Shown here: positions 6,683 through 15,700 of the stretch, piece by piece | Layout: each line of letters starts with the position of its first letter | How positions within the stretch are numbered: position 1 is the first letter of the stretch | Assembly (NCBI GenBank): GCA_027858595.1 | Contig: JAQICK010000400.1 | Coordinates: 1 to 19,200 of the forward strand | DNA length: 19,200 nt | Source of the DNA: Melioribacteraceae bacterium | GTDB taxonomy: Bacteria > Bacteroidota > Ignavibacteria > Ignavibacteriales > Melioribacteraceae | Reading direction: 5' to 3' | Made by a program: the position numbers and the translations under genes | The notes under the pieces: generated by a model | Database searches by the model: none | Told to the model about the DNA's origin: nothing | What the model saw: only the letters and a program-made list of their open reading frames with translations

Positions 6683-7948
6683 TTATTTTAGTAAGAGCAT
6701 TTTCTTTGTAGCTGAAAATTTACCAGCTTGAATTTTGTAAATGTACATTCCTGAAGTTAAATCTGAGGCATCAAAAGAGACTTCAAACGAACCAGCAGCT
6801 TTTACACTGTTTACTAATTCTGCAACTTCTTGACCAAGTGTATTGTAAACTTTAACAGTTACAAAATCACTTTGCGGAATTGAAAAATTAATAACAGTTG
6901 TTGGGTTAAATGGATTTGGATAATTTTGAGAAAGCTCATATTTACTAGGAATTTCTAATCCAATTTCCTTAACGCCAACTCCTCCTAGTATCACCTTCTG
7001 CATTCTTTCATTAGAATTAGCAAAAGTTCCAATATATGCAATATTTCCCTCATAGTTGAAGTCAATACCTCTAGGTTTTTCGTCTGCTACATCGCTAATA
7101 TTCCATTTTAAGCTATCTACAATTGTAAATGAATCTGTGTTATATGCATACCAAGTACAATTTGTAAACTCGCCATTATCACCCAAATTTGATACCCATA
7201 AATCTCCCGTTTTTTTATTCCAGGCACTAGATTCACAAACTATTCCTTCAAGAGTTGAATCTGCTAATGTAAAATTAGATAAAGTATTCTCTCTTGTGTA
7301 AATATATACTTTGGATGCTGTAAAAGGAATCCAATAAATTGTAAGTCCATCAGGAGAAACCTCCAGAGTTCTAGAAGTCTCTGGTGGTCCTACAACTGCT
7401 GCACCTAAGTATTCTAGATCAGAATTATATGTTGCAATTTGTGTTGTCCCACCTCCAACAACTGGTCCTACAAAAATAGTTCCATCATTAGAAACAGATG
7501 GTGCTGTAGGAGATGAGCCAATTTCAGGCATTTCTGTTCTAGCTATTCCTTCACCAGTTTTATAATCAATTTTAAACATTTTGCTAGCAGAATTTACATA
7601 TAAAATATTGCCTAATTCATCAATACCTAAACCTCTACAATATGAATTTAAAGTGTCTTGCACAAATCCATTACCTGTATTTACAGTATGAATTGGAGAA
7701 AAATCTGCTGGTGTGCCGTCTGAATTCCAAACGTAAATGGCGGCAGTACTAATAATATCATTATCAGGAGTTGTCCAACTATCGTGCAAATAGTGATTTG
7801 CAAACCATACTTTACCGTCAGGATCAACTGCTATACCATGTGTAGCATAATTTGTTGAGTCAGGCCATATTCCTTCGTTTGTCCATTGTCCATTATTAGT
7901 AGATAAAAATAATGTGGCAAGTGCTAAAAATGTTAATACTTTTTTCAT
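6683..7948 (-). CDS. Secreted beta-propeller protein with T9SS type A sorting domain
   Basis: The 421-residue protein has a signal peptide (MKKVLTFLALATLFLSTNNG, cleavage near residue 20). A propeller-like body covers residues about 30-320, with repeated blade wording such as HGIAVDPDGKVWFANH, RGLGIDELGNILYVN, LEVSPDGLTIYWI and RGIDFNYEGNIAYIG. The C-terminal T9SS sorting domain (333-421) has QNYPNPFNPTTVINF, VYNTLGQEVAELV and the end ATKKMLLLK. The family is exported by Sec, moved through the outer membrane by T9SS, and usually cut and anchored or released. No catalytic motif is visible. It is the last gene of the surface cluster, 107 bases after the TIG-propeller lipoprotein gene. A binding or scaffold role is inferred. 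Confidence 0.88.
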   Translation of the reverse strand: MKKVLTFLALATLFLSTNNGQWTNEGIWPDSTNYATHGIAVDPDGKVWFANHYLHDSWTTPDNDIISTAAIYVWNSDGTPADFSPIHTVNTGNGFVQDTLNSYCRGLGIDELGNILYVNSASKMFKIDYKTGEGIARTEMPEIGSSPTAPSVSNDGTIFVGPVVGGGTTQIATYNSDLEYLGAAVVGPPETSRTLEVSPDGLTIYWIPFTASKVYIYTRENTLSNFTLADSTLEGIVCESSAWNKKTGDLWVSNLGDNGEFTNCTWYAYNTDSFTIVDSLKWNISDVADEKPRGIDFNYEGNIAYIGTFANSNERMQKVILGGVGVKEIGLEIPSKYELSQNYPNPFNPTTVINFSIPQSDFVTVKVYNTLGQEVAELVNSVKAAGSFEVSFDASDLTSGMYIYKIQAGKFSATKKMLLLK

Positions 7949-7977
7949 TGTAATTCTCCATTTAGTAAAAATAAACT

Positions 7978-8020
7978 TATATAGTAATTAGAATTATACT
8001 AATTACTATATACAAAACAA
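7978..8020 (-). promoter_or_regulatory. Palindrome overlapping a promoter-like element before the propeller T9SS gene
   Basis: A perfect 14-bp inverted repeat (7978-7991 with 7999-8012) surrounds a 7-base centre. Read on the minus strand, the centre contains TATAAT (7998-7993), with TTGTTT 16 bases upstream (8020-8015). This layout suits a promoter whose -10 region is covered by an operator. The stem is purely A/T-dominated and is followed by a T-rich run, so a weak terminator of the gene ending at 8056 is the alternative. Confidence 0.45.
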
Positions 8021-8055
8021 CTCTTTGTCTTAGAATAGTAATCTGATTATTTTAA

Positions 8056-9300
8056 TTAATCTCTTCCATACTCAGGAGCACCTAAACGCTCCATGTTTAA
8101 CTTAAAAATAGACTGAGTAAAAACAGTAACATCCGAACTGTTAACATATTTATCTCTAATCATAAAAGCATTGATATCTGAACCCCATGTAATTGTGGAA
8201 GCAAAAGAACCTATTAAGTCAGGATACCAAATTCCAAAAGAACCATCTGTATTAACATACATTATTGGGTTCATAGGATCTTCTGAACCAGATATAGATT
8301 TAGTGGCAATATACATACTACCATCAGCTGCAAAAGTGAACGATTTAACTTCAGTTCCTGGTTCCACATTAGCAGAAAATTGGAAATAAACTTCTGCTGA
8401 ACCAAGACTATCTGCAGAGATAATCGGCATTCTAATAATATTTTGAATCCCATCTGATTTTGAAGCAAGATACAAGTAATCGTTAAAAATTCTTACAGCA
8501 GCAACATCATCTTCAAAATCAAATGCTTTTACATCTTTCTCAGGAGTAACTCTATATATTTTACCCCCTTTTCCTGCAGTCCAAATATTTTGGTCTTTGT
8601 CAAAGTCTAAGTCAACCATAGCTGTTCCTCCATCAAGTATAGCAAAGATAGAAGTAGGATTTCCTTCCGTAATTTCAAACACAGCTTGTACTCCCTTTAC
8701 AGCATATAGATTTCCACCTGTTTTATATTTCATGCTCCAAAAAAATGTTTCATATGTACCAAGAGGAGCATAATCTGTCATTTCTCCAGCTGGGGTGATT
8801 TTTTTAATTCCTTTACCAGTTCCATCTTCTGTTAATGATATATAAAGATTTCCAAGCTCATCCGTTGTTACGGCGTACGGTTGTTGAAAACCTTGAAAAG
8901 GATAAACCTCTTCAACAGCTGCATCCAATTTATATAATTCAGTATTACTAAATTTTTCTACACCAGACACAGCAATTTTTACTTGAATTGAATCATCTAC
9001 CAAATCTGGAGCTAAAATTTTCAATTCACTCGCTGATGCACTTAAAATTTTTGCTTTTAGGGGACCAAAGAAAACAAAATTATCAGATGTCTCTGTTGAG
9101 AAATTTTCACCAGAAATTGTAATCTCTGTTACACCTGCTAAACCTTGAGTTGGTACTAGAGAAGTAATAACAGGTGTTGCTCCACCATCTTGATCTGAGT
9201 ACAGACTTGGAGTAACATCTGGGCTACAGCTTACATTTAAAACTGTTAGAGTGAATACCACAAATAATATCTTAGATAAAACTATTTTGTTATTTTTCAT
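8056..9300 (-). CDS. Outer-membrane lipoprotein with IPT/TIG domain and beta-propeller
   Basis: The 414-residue protein has a hydrophobic leader ending LNVSC, with Cys25 as the likely lipidated residue. The lipobox is imperfect because Asn is at -3. An IPT/TIG immunoglobulin-like domain spans about 43-125 (PVITSLVPTQGLAGVTEITI, SGENFS). The remainder (about 130-410) reads as an NHL/SMP-30-like propeller: QPYAVTTDELGNLYISLTED, MVDLDFDKDQNIWTAGKGGK and SFTFAADGSMYIATKS. There are no enzyme motifs. It lies 73 bases after the PorV-like gene and 107 bases before the second propeller gene, so the two propeller proteins may work together at the cell surface, for example as receptor-associated ligand-binding proteins (inference). 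Confidence 0.82.
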   Translation of the reverse strand: MKNNKIVLSKILFVVFTLTVLNVSCSPDVTPSLYSDQDGGATPVITSLVPTQGLAGVTEITISGENFSTETSDNFVFFGPLKAKILSASASELKILAPDLVDDSIQVKIAVSGVEKFSNTELYKLDAAVEEVYPFQGFQQPYAVTTDELGNLYISLTEDGTGKGIKKITPAGEMTDYAPLGTYETFFWSMKYKTGGNLYAVKGVQAVFEITEGNPTSIFAILDGGTAMVDLDFDKDQNIWTAGKGGKIYRVTPEKDVKAFDFEDDVAAVRIFNDYLYLASKSDGIQNIIRMPIISADSLGSAEVYFQFSANVEPGTEVKSFTFAADGSMYIATKSISGSEDPMNPIMYVNTDGSFGIWYPDLIGSFASTITWGSDINAFMIRDKYVNSSDVTVFTQSIFKLNMERLGAPEYGRD

Positions 9301-9373
9301 CTGATTAATCCTATGTTTTTTCCAGATGGAACTTTAAATAAATTTTTAATTATTCTACTTTTATTAAACTCTT

Positions 9374-10378
9374 TTAGAATGACATATTAACACCGACTCT
9401 TTGAATATCTTTAAAGTATTCTGATATTGAGTAAGTATAATCAAATCCAAATTTAATGCCATCTTGCTCAACTTTTATACCTGCACCAAAACTAAAATTG
9501 CCTATATCTGAATTTGTTATATATCCACCACGTAATACAAAAGAATTATTAAAAGTATACTCCCCTCCAAATCTTATTAATTCTTCATTATCGCGAGGAT
9601 GCTCTGCATCAACTGAAAAAAGGAATGAGTGTTGTTTTAGATCAACCGACCAAATATCAAGCAAATTCATTGATAATCCAAGAGTGAATGTAAGAGGTAA
9701 TTGAAAACTTTCATCAACAAAAGCAATCTCTTGAGAAAAATTTCTTATTGACATACCAAAATTCAGGCTTTTGTAACCAGTTTTATATAAAACTCCAAAA
9801 TCAAACGAAAATACATCGATATCAATTTTTTGAGTTATCATATTATCATAAGTTCCACCAACCACATGTCCGCTACCATAATCTTGATATACATATCTTA
9901 CATCTCCACCTACAGAAAACTTATCAGAAAGAGCTTTAGAATAGCTAAATCCAACCGCCAGTGCAGAAGGTTTATAATTCCCAATATCAAGTGAACCACC
10001 ATCAGGTCCAATAATTGTTTTGATAAAAGTTCCATAATCAACATTAACAAATGAGAACCCAAAAACACCATAAAGACCATTTGAAGGAGCAAAAGTAATA
10101 GCAGCATGAATATAATTTATGTCTGCAATCCATAATGTATTTGTAAAACTAATATCAAATAATGAAGTTTGACGTGAAATACTTGATGGATTATAAAAAA
10201 GAGAAGCTGAATTTCCTTCTAATGAAGTAACTGCACCACTCAAAGCAGCACTTCGTGAATCTCCACTCATGCTTAAAAATTTCATCCCACTCTGAGCTAA
10301 TTTTACCTGAGCAAAATTAATTTGTACTGCAAAAAACAGCATTATAACAGACAAGATAATTTTTAATTTATTATTCAT
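9374..10378 (-). CDS. PorV/PorQ-family outer-membrane beta-barrel protein
   Basis: The 334-residue protein has a signal peptide ending INFAQ (about residue 24). The family's N-terminal signature MSGDSRSAALSGAVTSLEGN is followed by ASLFYNPSSI (residues about 37-67). Many alternating amphipathic strands follow, and the protein ends VGVNMSF with the terminal Phe usual for BamA-inserted barrels. PorV binds T9SS cargo C-terminal domains and carries them to the sortase; PorQ is a related T9SS component. Extra paralogues occur next to surface-protein genes. Its start is only 19 bases after the stop of the FN3 protein gene, which has a sorting-like C-terminus, so a dedicated carrier for that cargo is an attractive inference. 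Confidence 0.85.
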   Translation of the reverse strand: MNNKLKIILSVIMLFFAVQINFAQVKLAQSGMKFLSMSGDSRSAALSGAVTSLEGNSASLFYNPSSISRQTSLFDISFTNTLWIADINYIHAAITFAPSNGLYGVFGFSFVNVDYGTFIKTIIGPDGGSLDIGNYKPSALAVGFSYSKALSDKFSVGGDVRYVYQDYGSGHVVGGTYDNMITQKIDIDVFSFDFGVLYKTGYKSLNFGMSIRNFSQEIAFVDESFQLPLTFTLGLSMNLLDIWSVDLKQHSFLFSVDAEHPRDNEELIRFGGEYTFNNSFVLRGGYITNSDIGNFSFGAGIKVEQDGIKFGFDYTYSISEYFKDIQRVGVNMSF

Positions 10379-10397
10379 TTAAGTACCTATTATAATT

Positions 10398-12524
10398 TTA
10401 TCTAATTATCGAAAATTTAACAATCTCTCTGTCACCAGTAATATCATCTGTAATTACAGCAAGATAAATACCGCTAACAACCAATTGGTTAGATGATGTT
10501 CGCAAATCCCAATCATCAGAACCACTACCATTTTTATGATCTATTGTTCTAATCAACTCACCAAGCTCAGTAAAAATTAGAATAGTACAAGTACCAGAAA
10601 GTTTATCGAACGAAATTTTGTTACGTTCAACATTACTGCTTCCAAACATCCAATTATCTGTTGCCGAAATAATGTATGGATTAGGATAAACCCTAACTTT
10701 ATCAGTAATGTTTTCTTCACCTTTTCTTCTCTTATAAGCTGATGAATATGATTGTGTGTAAGACCTATTGCTTTTAAGTGTGTATGCAGGAATATTTAAT
10801 GCTGGGTTTGCAGGTTGCTCTTCGCCAACTGACACAATATAGTAATAGTAAGCTATGTCTTGCCTTTGAGTTGTATCTTGATATTCAATGGCACTAGCAT
10901 CTAGACTAGCAATTTTTTCAAATTTTGAAAAGTACTCGTTACTTGCATAACCATCCACTGCCTCTAAAGTATTTCTATAAACTTCAAATCCTTTTACTGC
11001 GGGGCCATCTGGATTAACACTCCAATTTAAATCTATTCTTCCACCACGTGAATTAACTTCAAAAGACCTTGGTGGATAAGGTGCTAAAGGAACATCCCAA
11101 TTATTCGTGTAAGCATCCATTGCACGTTCAAAAGTAACTTGAAGAGAATCTTGACCTCCAAGAACAGCAATGTTTTTTTCACTATCTGTTATACTTCCTG
11201 CTTTAAATAACTTTCCAATTCTAATTGCCTCATCTCTACCTAATCCTGAAACTCCTTCAACAATAGTTATTTTAACACTATCTCCGTAGGCAACTTGATA
11301 AGGTCCGTAACCATTAACGTAAGAATAACCCGCACCGTTAATTGACTTATCACCACCAACTATTTTAGAGCCAACATAATCTCCACCTGTAATCCAATCT
11401 GCATGACTTTGGTCTGGATGCCCTTTAACCATTAGACTATATCTATCTTGCATTTGCTGACCGTTAAAAGTATCCGCTGCATATTGTAATGCACCATCAG
11501 ATGATTCATAACCAGTTGTACTTGGCTGAGCAGAATCATCGGTTAAAGGATCAGTTCCATTTTGTGCAAACAAAGTTAACATTCCTGCAAAGTGAGGTGC
11601 AGCAAGTCTTCCAACAGTATCGGCAGCATTAATTCTTGCACCAAATCCATCATCGGGATACCATATTGGACCACCAACACTATTGTATGCACTAAATTTA
11701 TCGTAATAACCATGCCACGCATAAGAATATCTTAATACTTCATTATTACCAGCTGGATAAGGACCAGTTTCATTATTCATGGTATTAGCACCCCAAGAAG
11801 TAGGGTCACCAAAAAGTATTCGTGTTTCTTTAATAAATCCATGTCTTCTTTGGAAGTAGAAATATACGTCTTCCAAGTCTCCACTTTTTCTCTCAATTTC
11901 ATCATCATCATCTAAATTACCAGTGTTGATAAATGTATATTCAGTAACATGAAAATTATCGTAGTAAGGGTTACTAAATTGAAAAATCTTTCGTTTCATA
12001 GTCATGCCAAGTTGCGTATTAACCAAGTTGTAAATCATTTGATCATAAGGCATGTTGGGGTCTAGTTCATCAATATTAACTTGTTGCCCAGGGTAATATG
12101 TTAACTCTCCATCCACTCTAACATCTGTAGGTTGAAATTTAGCATAATGCTTAAACTCAATAGGGAAAAATTCGCTAGAACCTCCTGTTTGCGGTCTTGG
12201 TCCGCAATGAACAACTTTATAATCAAAAGTAGTACTAGCTTGCGGGTCAGTGTAATTTCGGCAACCAATCCATAGCCCTTTTGCTGCTTGCACATCTTGC
12301 TTTGGATAGTAGGCTGGCCATTGCCATCCCCATAGCTGCTCTTTTCCCGATGGATTATCAGATTCTCGTTCTCCCCCAATACTAGAATACCAATTATGGA
12401 AAGAACCAACATTTAACCACTTTTCAATTTTTCCAATACTAGATTGAGCATTATTTTCACCCATTGGTAAAATAAATAACACCAAAATCAGAACTGAAAA
12501 TATTTTTAAAAAATCTTTTTTCAT
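10398..12524 (-). CDS. Large secreted FN3 protein with T9SS/FlgD-like C-terminal domain
   Basis: The ATG at 12524 is preferred over the in-frame ATG at 12560. It directly opens a signal peptide (MKKDFLKIFSVLILVLFIL, cleavage near NNAQS) and has AGG 7 bases upstream. That gives 708 residues. Residues about 30-480 form an unrecognised, aromatic-rich region (GSFHNWYSSIGGERES, WGWQWPAYYP, WHGYYDKFSAYNSVGGPIWY) with no enzyme motif I can name. An FN3 domain follows at about 485-585 (RIDLNWSVNPDGPAVKGFEV). The last 100 residues (VRVYPNPYIISA, IFTELGELIRTID, VVSGIYLAVI) resemble T9SS sorting or FlgD-type Ig domains but lack NYPNPFNP. It is next to the PorV-like gene (19 bases) and follows the receptor gene. 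It is probably surface-exposed; the function is unknown. Confidence 0.8.
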   Translation of the reverse strand: MKKDFLKIFSVLILVLFILPMGENNAQSSIGKIEKWLNVGSFHNWYSSIGGERESDNPSGKEQLWGWQWPAYYPKQDVQAAKGLWIGCRNYTDPQASTTFDYKVVHCGPRPQTGGSSEFFPIEFKHYAKFQPTDVRVDGELTYYPGQQVNIDELDPNMPYDQMIYNLVNTQLGMTMKRKIFQFSNPYYDNFHVTEYTFINTGNLDDDDEIERKSGDLEDVYFYFQRRHGFIKETRILFGDPTSWGANTMNNETGPYPAGNNEVLRYSYAWHGYYDKFSAYNSVGGPIWYPDDGFGARINAADTVGRLAAPHFAGMLTLFAQNGTDPLTDDSAQPSTTGYESSDGALQYAADTFNGQQMQDRYSLMVKGHPDQSHADWITGGDYVGSKIVGGDKSINGAGYSYVNGYGPYQVAYGDSVKITIVEGVSGLGRDEAIRIGKLFKAGSITDSEKNIAVLGGQDSLQVTFERAMDAYTNNWDVPLAPYPPRSFEVNSRGGRIDLNWSVNPDGPAVKGFEVYRNTLEAVDGYASNEYFSKFEKIASLDASAIEYQDTTQRQDIAYYYYIVSVGEEQPANPALNIPAYTLKSNRSYTQSYSSAYKRRKGEENITDKVRVYPNPYIISATDNWMFGSSNVERNKISFDKLSGTCTILIFTELGELIRTIDHKNGSGSDDWDLRTSSNQLVVSGIYLAVITDDITGDREIVKFSIIR

Positions 12525-12579
12525 AATTCTACCTAATAATTTCAAAGTTTTATAATTCATACGTCTTTACGAATAAATG

Positions 12580-12662
12580 AATATGACTGAAGTAATCTGC
12601 AACAGATTGCCTAAGTGACTCTTACAGAGCTTCATCCCACACACGGGATTCGCAATGACACA
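12580..12662. repeat. Interspersed hairpin-rich repeat between receptor and FN3 protein genes
   Basis: The 183 bases between the two genes hold an island richer in G+C than its surroundings, with three small hairpins. They are AATCTG/CAGATT (12594-12599, 12603-12608), CTCT/AGAG near 12620-12630, and ATCCC/GGGAT (12634-12638, 12645-12649). It ends GGGATTCGCAATGACA, close to the TGTCATTGCGA...GCAATCT wording of repeats dispersed in many bacterial genomes. It has no coding potential. Confidence 0.5.
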
Positions 12663-12707
12663 CTTTAATATTGTAACCACCTTTTGATTTTCCAAACTCG
12701 ATTCCTT

Positions 12708-15700
12708 TTATAAAGAAATATTAAATTTTAATCCAAAGAAAATATTCCTTGGATTCAAGAATGTAAAGAAACTATAATTTGGCATATCTATATATGATTT
12801 ATCTTCAAGAATTTGATGAATTTTCTTTTCATCAGTTCTTTCCCAACCAGAAGAAGCCGAAAATTCATAATATCTTCTTGTTGATGAATCGAAATAAATT
12901 AAATCGTCAATTGGTCTCTCAATATTGTTAATATTTGAAACTGCTTCAATTGGTGTATATTCAGCACCAGTTACTCTATAGTCACCAGGTTGATCACTAC
13001 CAGGAACGTTTTCGTATCTATGAGTTTCAAGTGAAACCACATCCTCTGGCAAGTGTAAGGATCTCATATAATTATCGTAATCAAAATTGAATCTTGAAAA
13101 TCCTGTAGAAGATAGAACTTTAGTATTGAAGACATTATTTATTTGAACATATAATTGAATGTCGAAAGACCCAAAATCTAATGCTTTTGATAGACGAATA
13201 TCTGTATTAAAATAGTCCAACCATTGTAAATTATTAGTAGTTTTTGCACTTAACCCAGCATCACCACTCCAAGAAGTATAACTACCAGCTTTCCAGGTTG
13301 AAAGAATATTTAATCTCCATCCACTAATAAAAGTACCATAACCCGCAGGAGTAAATAAATCTATATTGGCTCTAGCTAGTGGACGAGGCATAGGTTTACT
13401 TTGTTTGAACCATGTTTGTCCTGAAGTGTTAATATATTCGGTTTGGTCAACAGATGATTCATAATATCTTCCCCATCCAAATTTACCAAGAGAAGTAACC
13501 ATATAATTATAATTAAGAAAACCAGATATCCAATCGCCACGGTTTTTACTTAATTGAATTTCAAATCCTCTAATATCTCTATACTGAATTGGTTCTGTTT
13601 TAAGATAATTGACCGTACCATCTGCACTTTGATATCTAATATCACGTGACTCGTTAGTGATATCTTTGTAGTACCCTGTCATTCTTAAAAGATATTGGTC
13701 TAACAAATTATGTTCGTATCCAACTTCGTATGTAATTGTTTTTTCTAAATTGGCATAAGGGTTTGCAATCGAATTAACCTGTCCGAAAGTATCTTCTGTT
13801 ATGAGATATAAATTATTTGGAGTTGGTAGGGTTTGATAATGCCCATAGTTTAGAAATAATTTACTGTTTACTGTAATTGGAAAAGCCACTCCTAAACGAG
13901 GCATAATAGTTAGTTGACTTGTAACAGCTTCTTTAACTATGAGATTATCTCTGTTATCCGAGTTTGAAGCAGATAATCCAGGATCATAAGCTGTATATTG
14001 ATACCAATCTGTGTTTGGATCAGAATATTCTACACGAACACCAATTGTTGTTACCATAGCTTCAAATTCAAGTTTGTCTTGAACATAACCAGCAAAAAGA
14101 ATTGGCTTTGTATCCCATTGGTATGTACGGTTGTTAGTAGAATAAAGTTCAGAAACTAAACCATATTTTGTATCGTATGCACTCATTCTAAATAGAAAGC
14201 CAACTTTTACATTGTTATATTTATTCATCTGACTCGACAAATCGAACTTCAAATTATAGAGTGATACTTTACTTGAATCACGGCCCTGGCTATAAACAGA
14301 ACCCATTAGTATATTACTCCCATTCCAAACATCTGATGCTCCTTGGTAGTATCCAAAAGGAGCTTCATCAACATAATAACTATTTCCAAAAAGATTATTT
14401 TCAGTTAAATCTCTAGCAGTCCCAGGATTTGTACTATAGTCTGAATTAAAATTGCTGAAAATAGCAGTATAAAATGTTGTAGGACTAATTACATGTGTAA
14501 ACTTAGCTGCAATGCTTGAGCGCTTTACAGTTGTAGGTGAAAAATATGCATCTGAAAAAAGAACTGCATTAGTGTAATTTCCGTAATCGACTCTATTAGC
14601 CACATACCAATCAGACTTAAAAATACCTGTGCTTCCTGAAGTACTAATTGATGTTCCAGATTGTGAACCAAAGTGTCCTTCAACCATTAATTTCATTCCT
14701 TTAGCAACATCAGATGTTAGCTTAATAGAACCGTTGTAATCAGAATAGTCTGGAGTAGATAGTGGAACTAAAAGCATAGTTTGATTTTGTTTGTAACTTG
14801 CGAAAAATCTTAACCCACCAAGAGATTTTGCGAATGGAACAGGTCCACCAACTGACATATCGATATCGTAATCAGGTTCTTCTATATCAAAAGATTTTCT
14901 ATATTGCCAAAGGAATAATCTTTGAGCAGCTTCTGGAGTTAAATCATCTGTTGGATCATCATTTTGTAGAGTTCCTTCAGCGAAAGAATTCCACCCTTGA
15001 AATTCTGGATATTGACGTTTTTCGTATTCAGTCCATGCACCATTGTTTGTGCCAGTCCAAGCAACATCATCATCAAGATAAGGTCTTATAAAATAGGAAT
15101 TAGGATCGTTAACAGATTCTCCAATATGTTTATTTCCTGCAGGTCTGTACTGTCCTTGGAAACTAACAGTATATTTATTCTTAGAACCTTCTTTAGTAAC
15201 TACTTCAATTAAACCTGAGCGTACATCGCCAACATCGGCAGTAAAACCACCAGATTGAACTCTAATTTGTTGTACAGAAGTAATACTTAAATTATTATAC
15301 GAAGAGTTATCACGGCCATCTCTCATTGAGATTCCGTTCACTTCATAAACTACTTCATCACCAGAACCTCCGCGGATTGTGCCGCCTTCAACACCGGCTT
15401 GAAGACCAACAACACTTGCTATATTTACAACTGGCAAATTTCTAATCTCTTCTGCATTAAGATTTGCACCACTTGAAGCAACATCTCGTTGAACTATTGG
15501 AGTAACTGCAACAACAACAACTTCATCGGTTCTAATAGAAGCATCACTTAATTCAAAATTTGCTTCACTAGTTTGACCAATATTTACGCGTAGTTTAGTA
15601 ATTGTTTTTGGAGCAAATCCGATGTAAGATGCTTTTAGATTATAGGTACCAGGAGTTACATTAAGAATTACGAAGAAACCATCTAAATCGGTAGCAGCAC

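Noticed and set aside
12101..12412. Second minus-strand open frame inside the FN3 protein gene
   Set aside because: It is a shifted frame of a coding region with a signal peptide and FN3 domain, and its translation has no protein-like features.
12524..12560. Upstream ATG at 12560 as start of the FN3 protein
   Set aside because: It would put 12 basic residues before a complete signal peptide, while ATG 12524 opens the signal peptide directly and has an AGG site.
14798..15212. Plus-strand open frames opposite the receptor gene
   Set aside because: They lie fully inside the well-supported receptor coding region, have no family signature and no convincing ribosome binding site.
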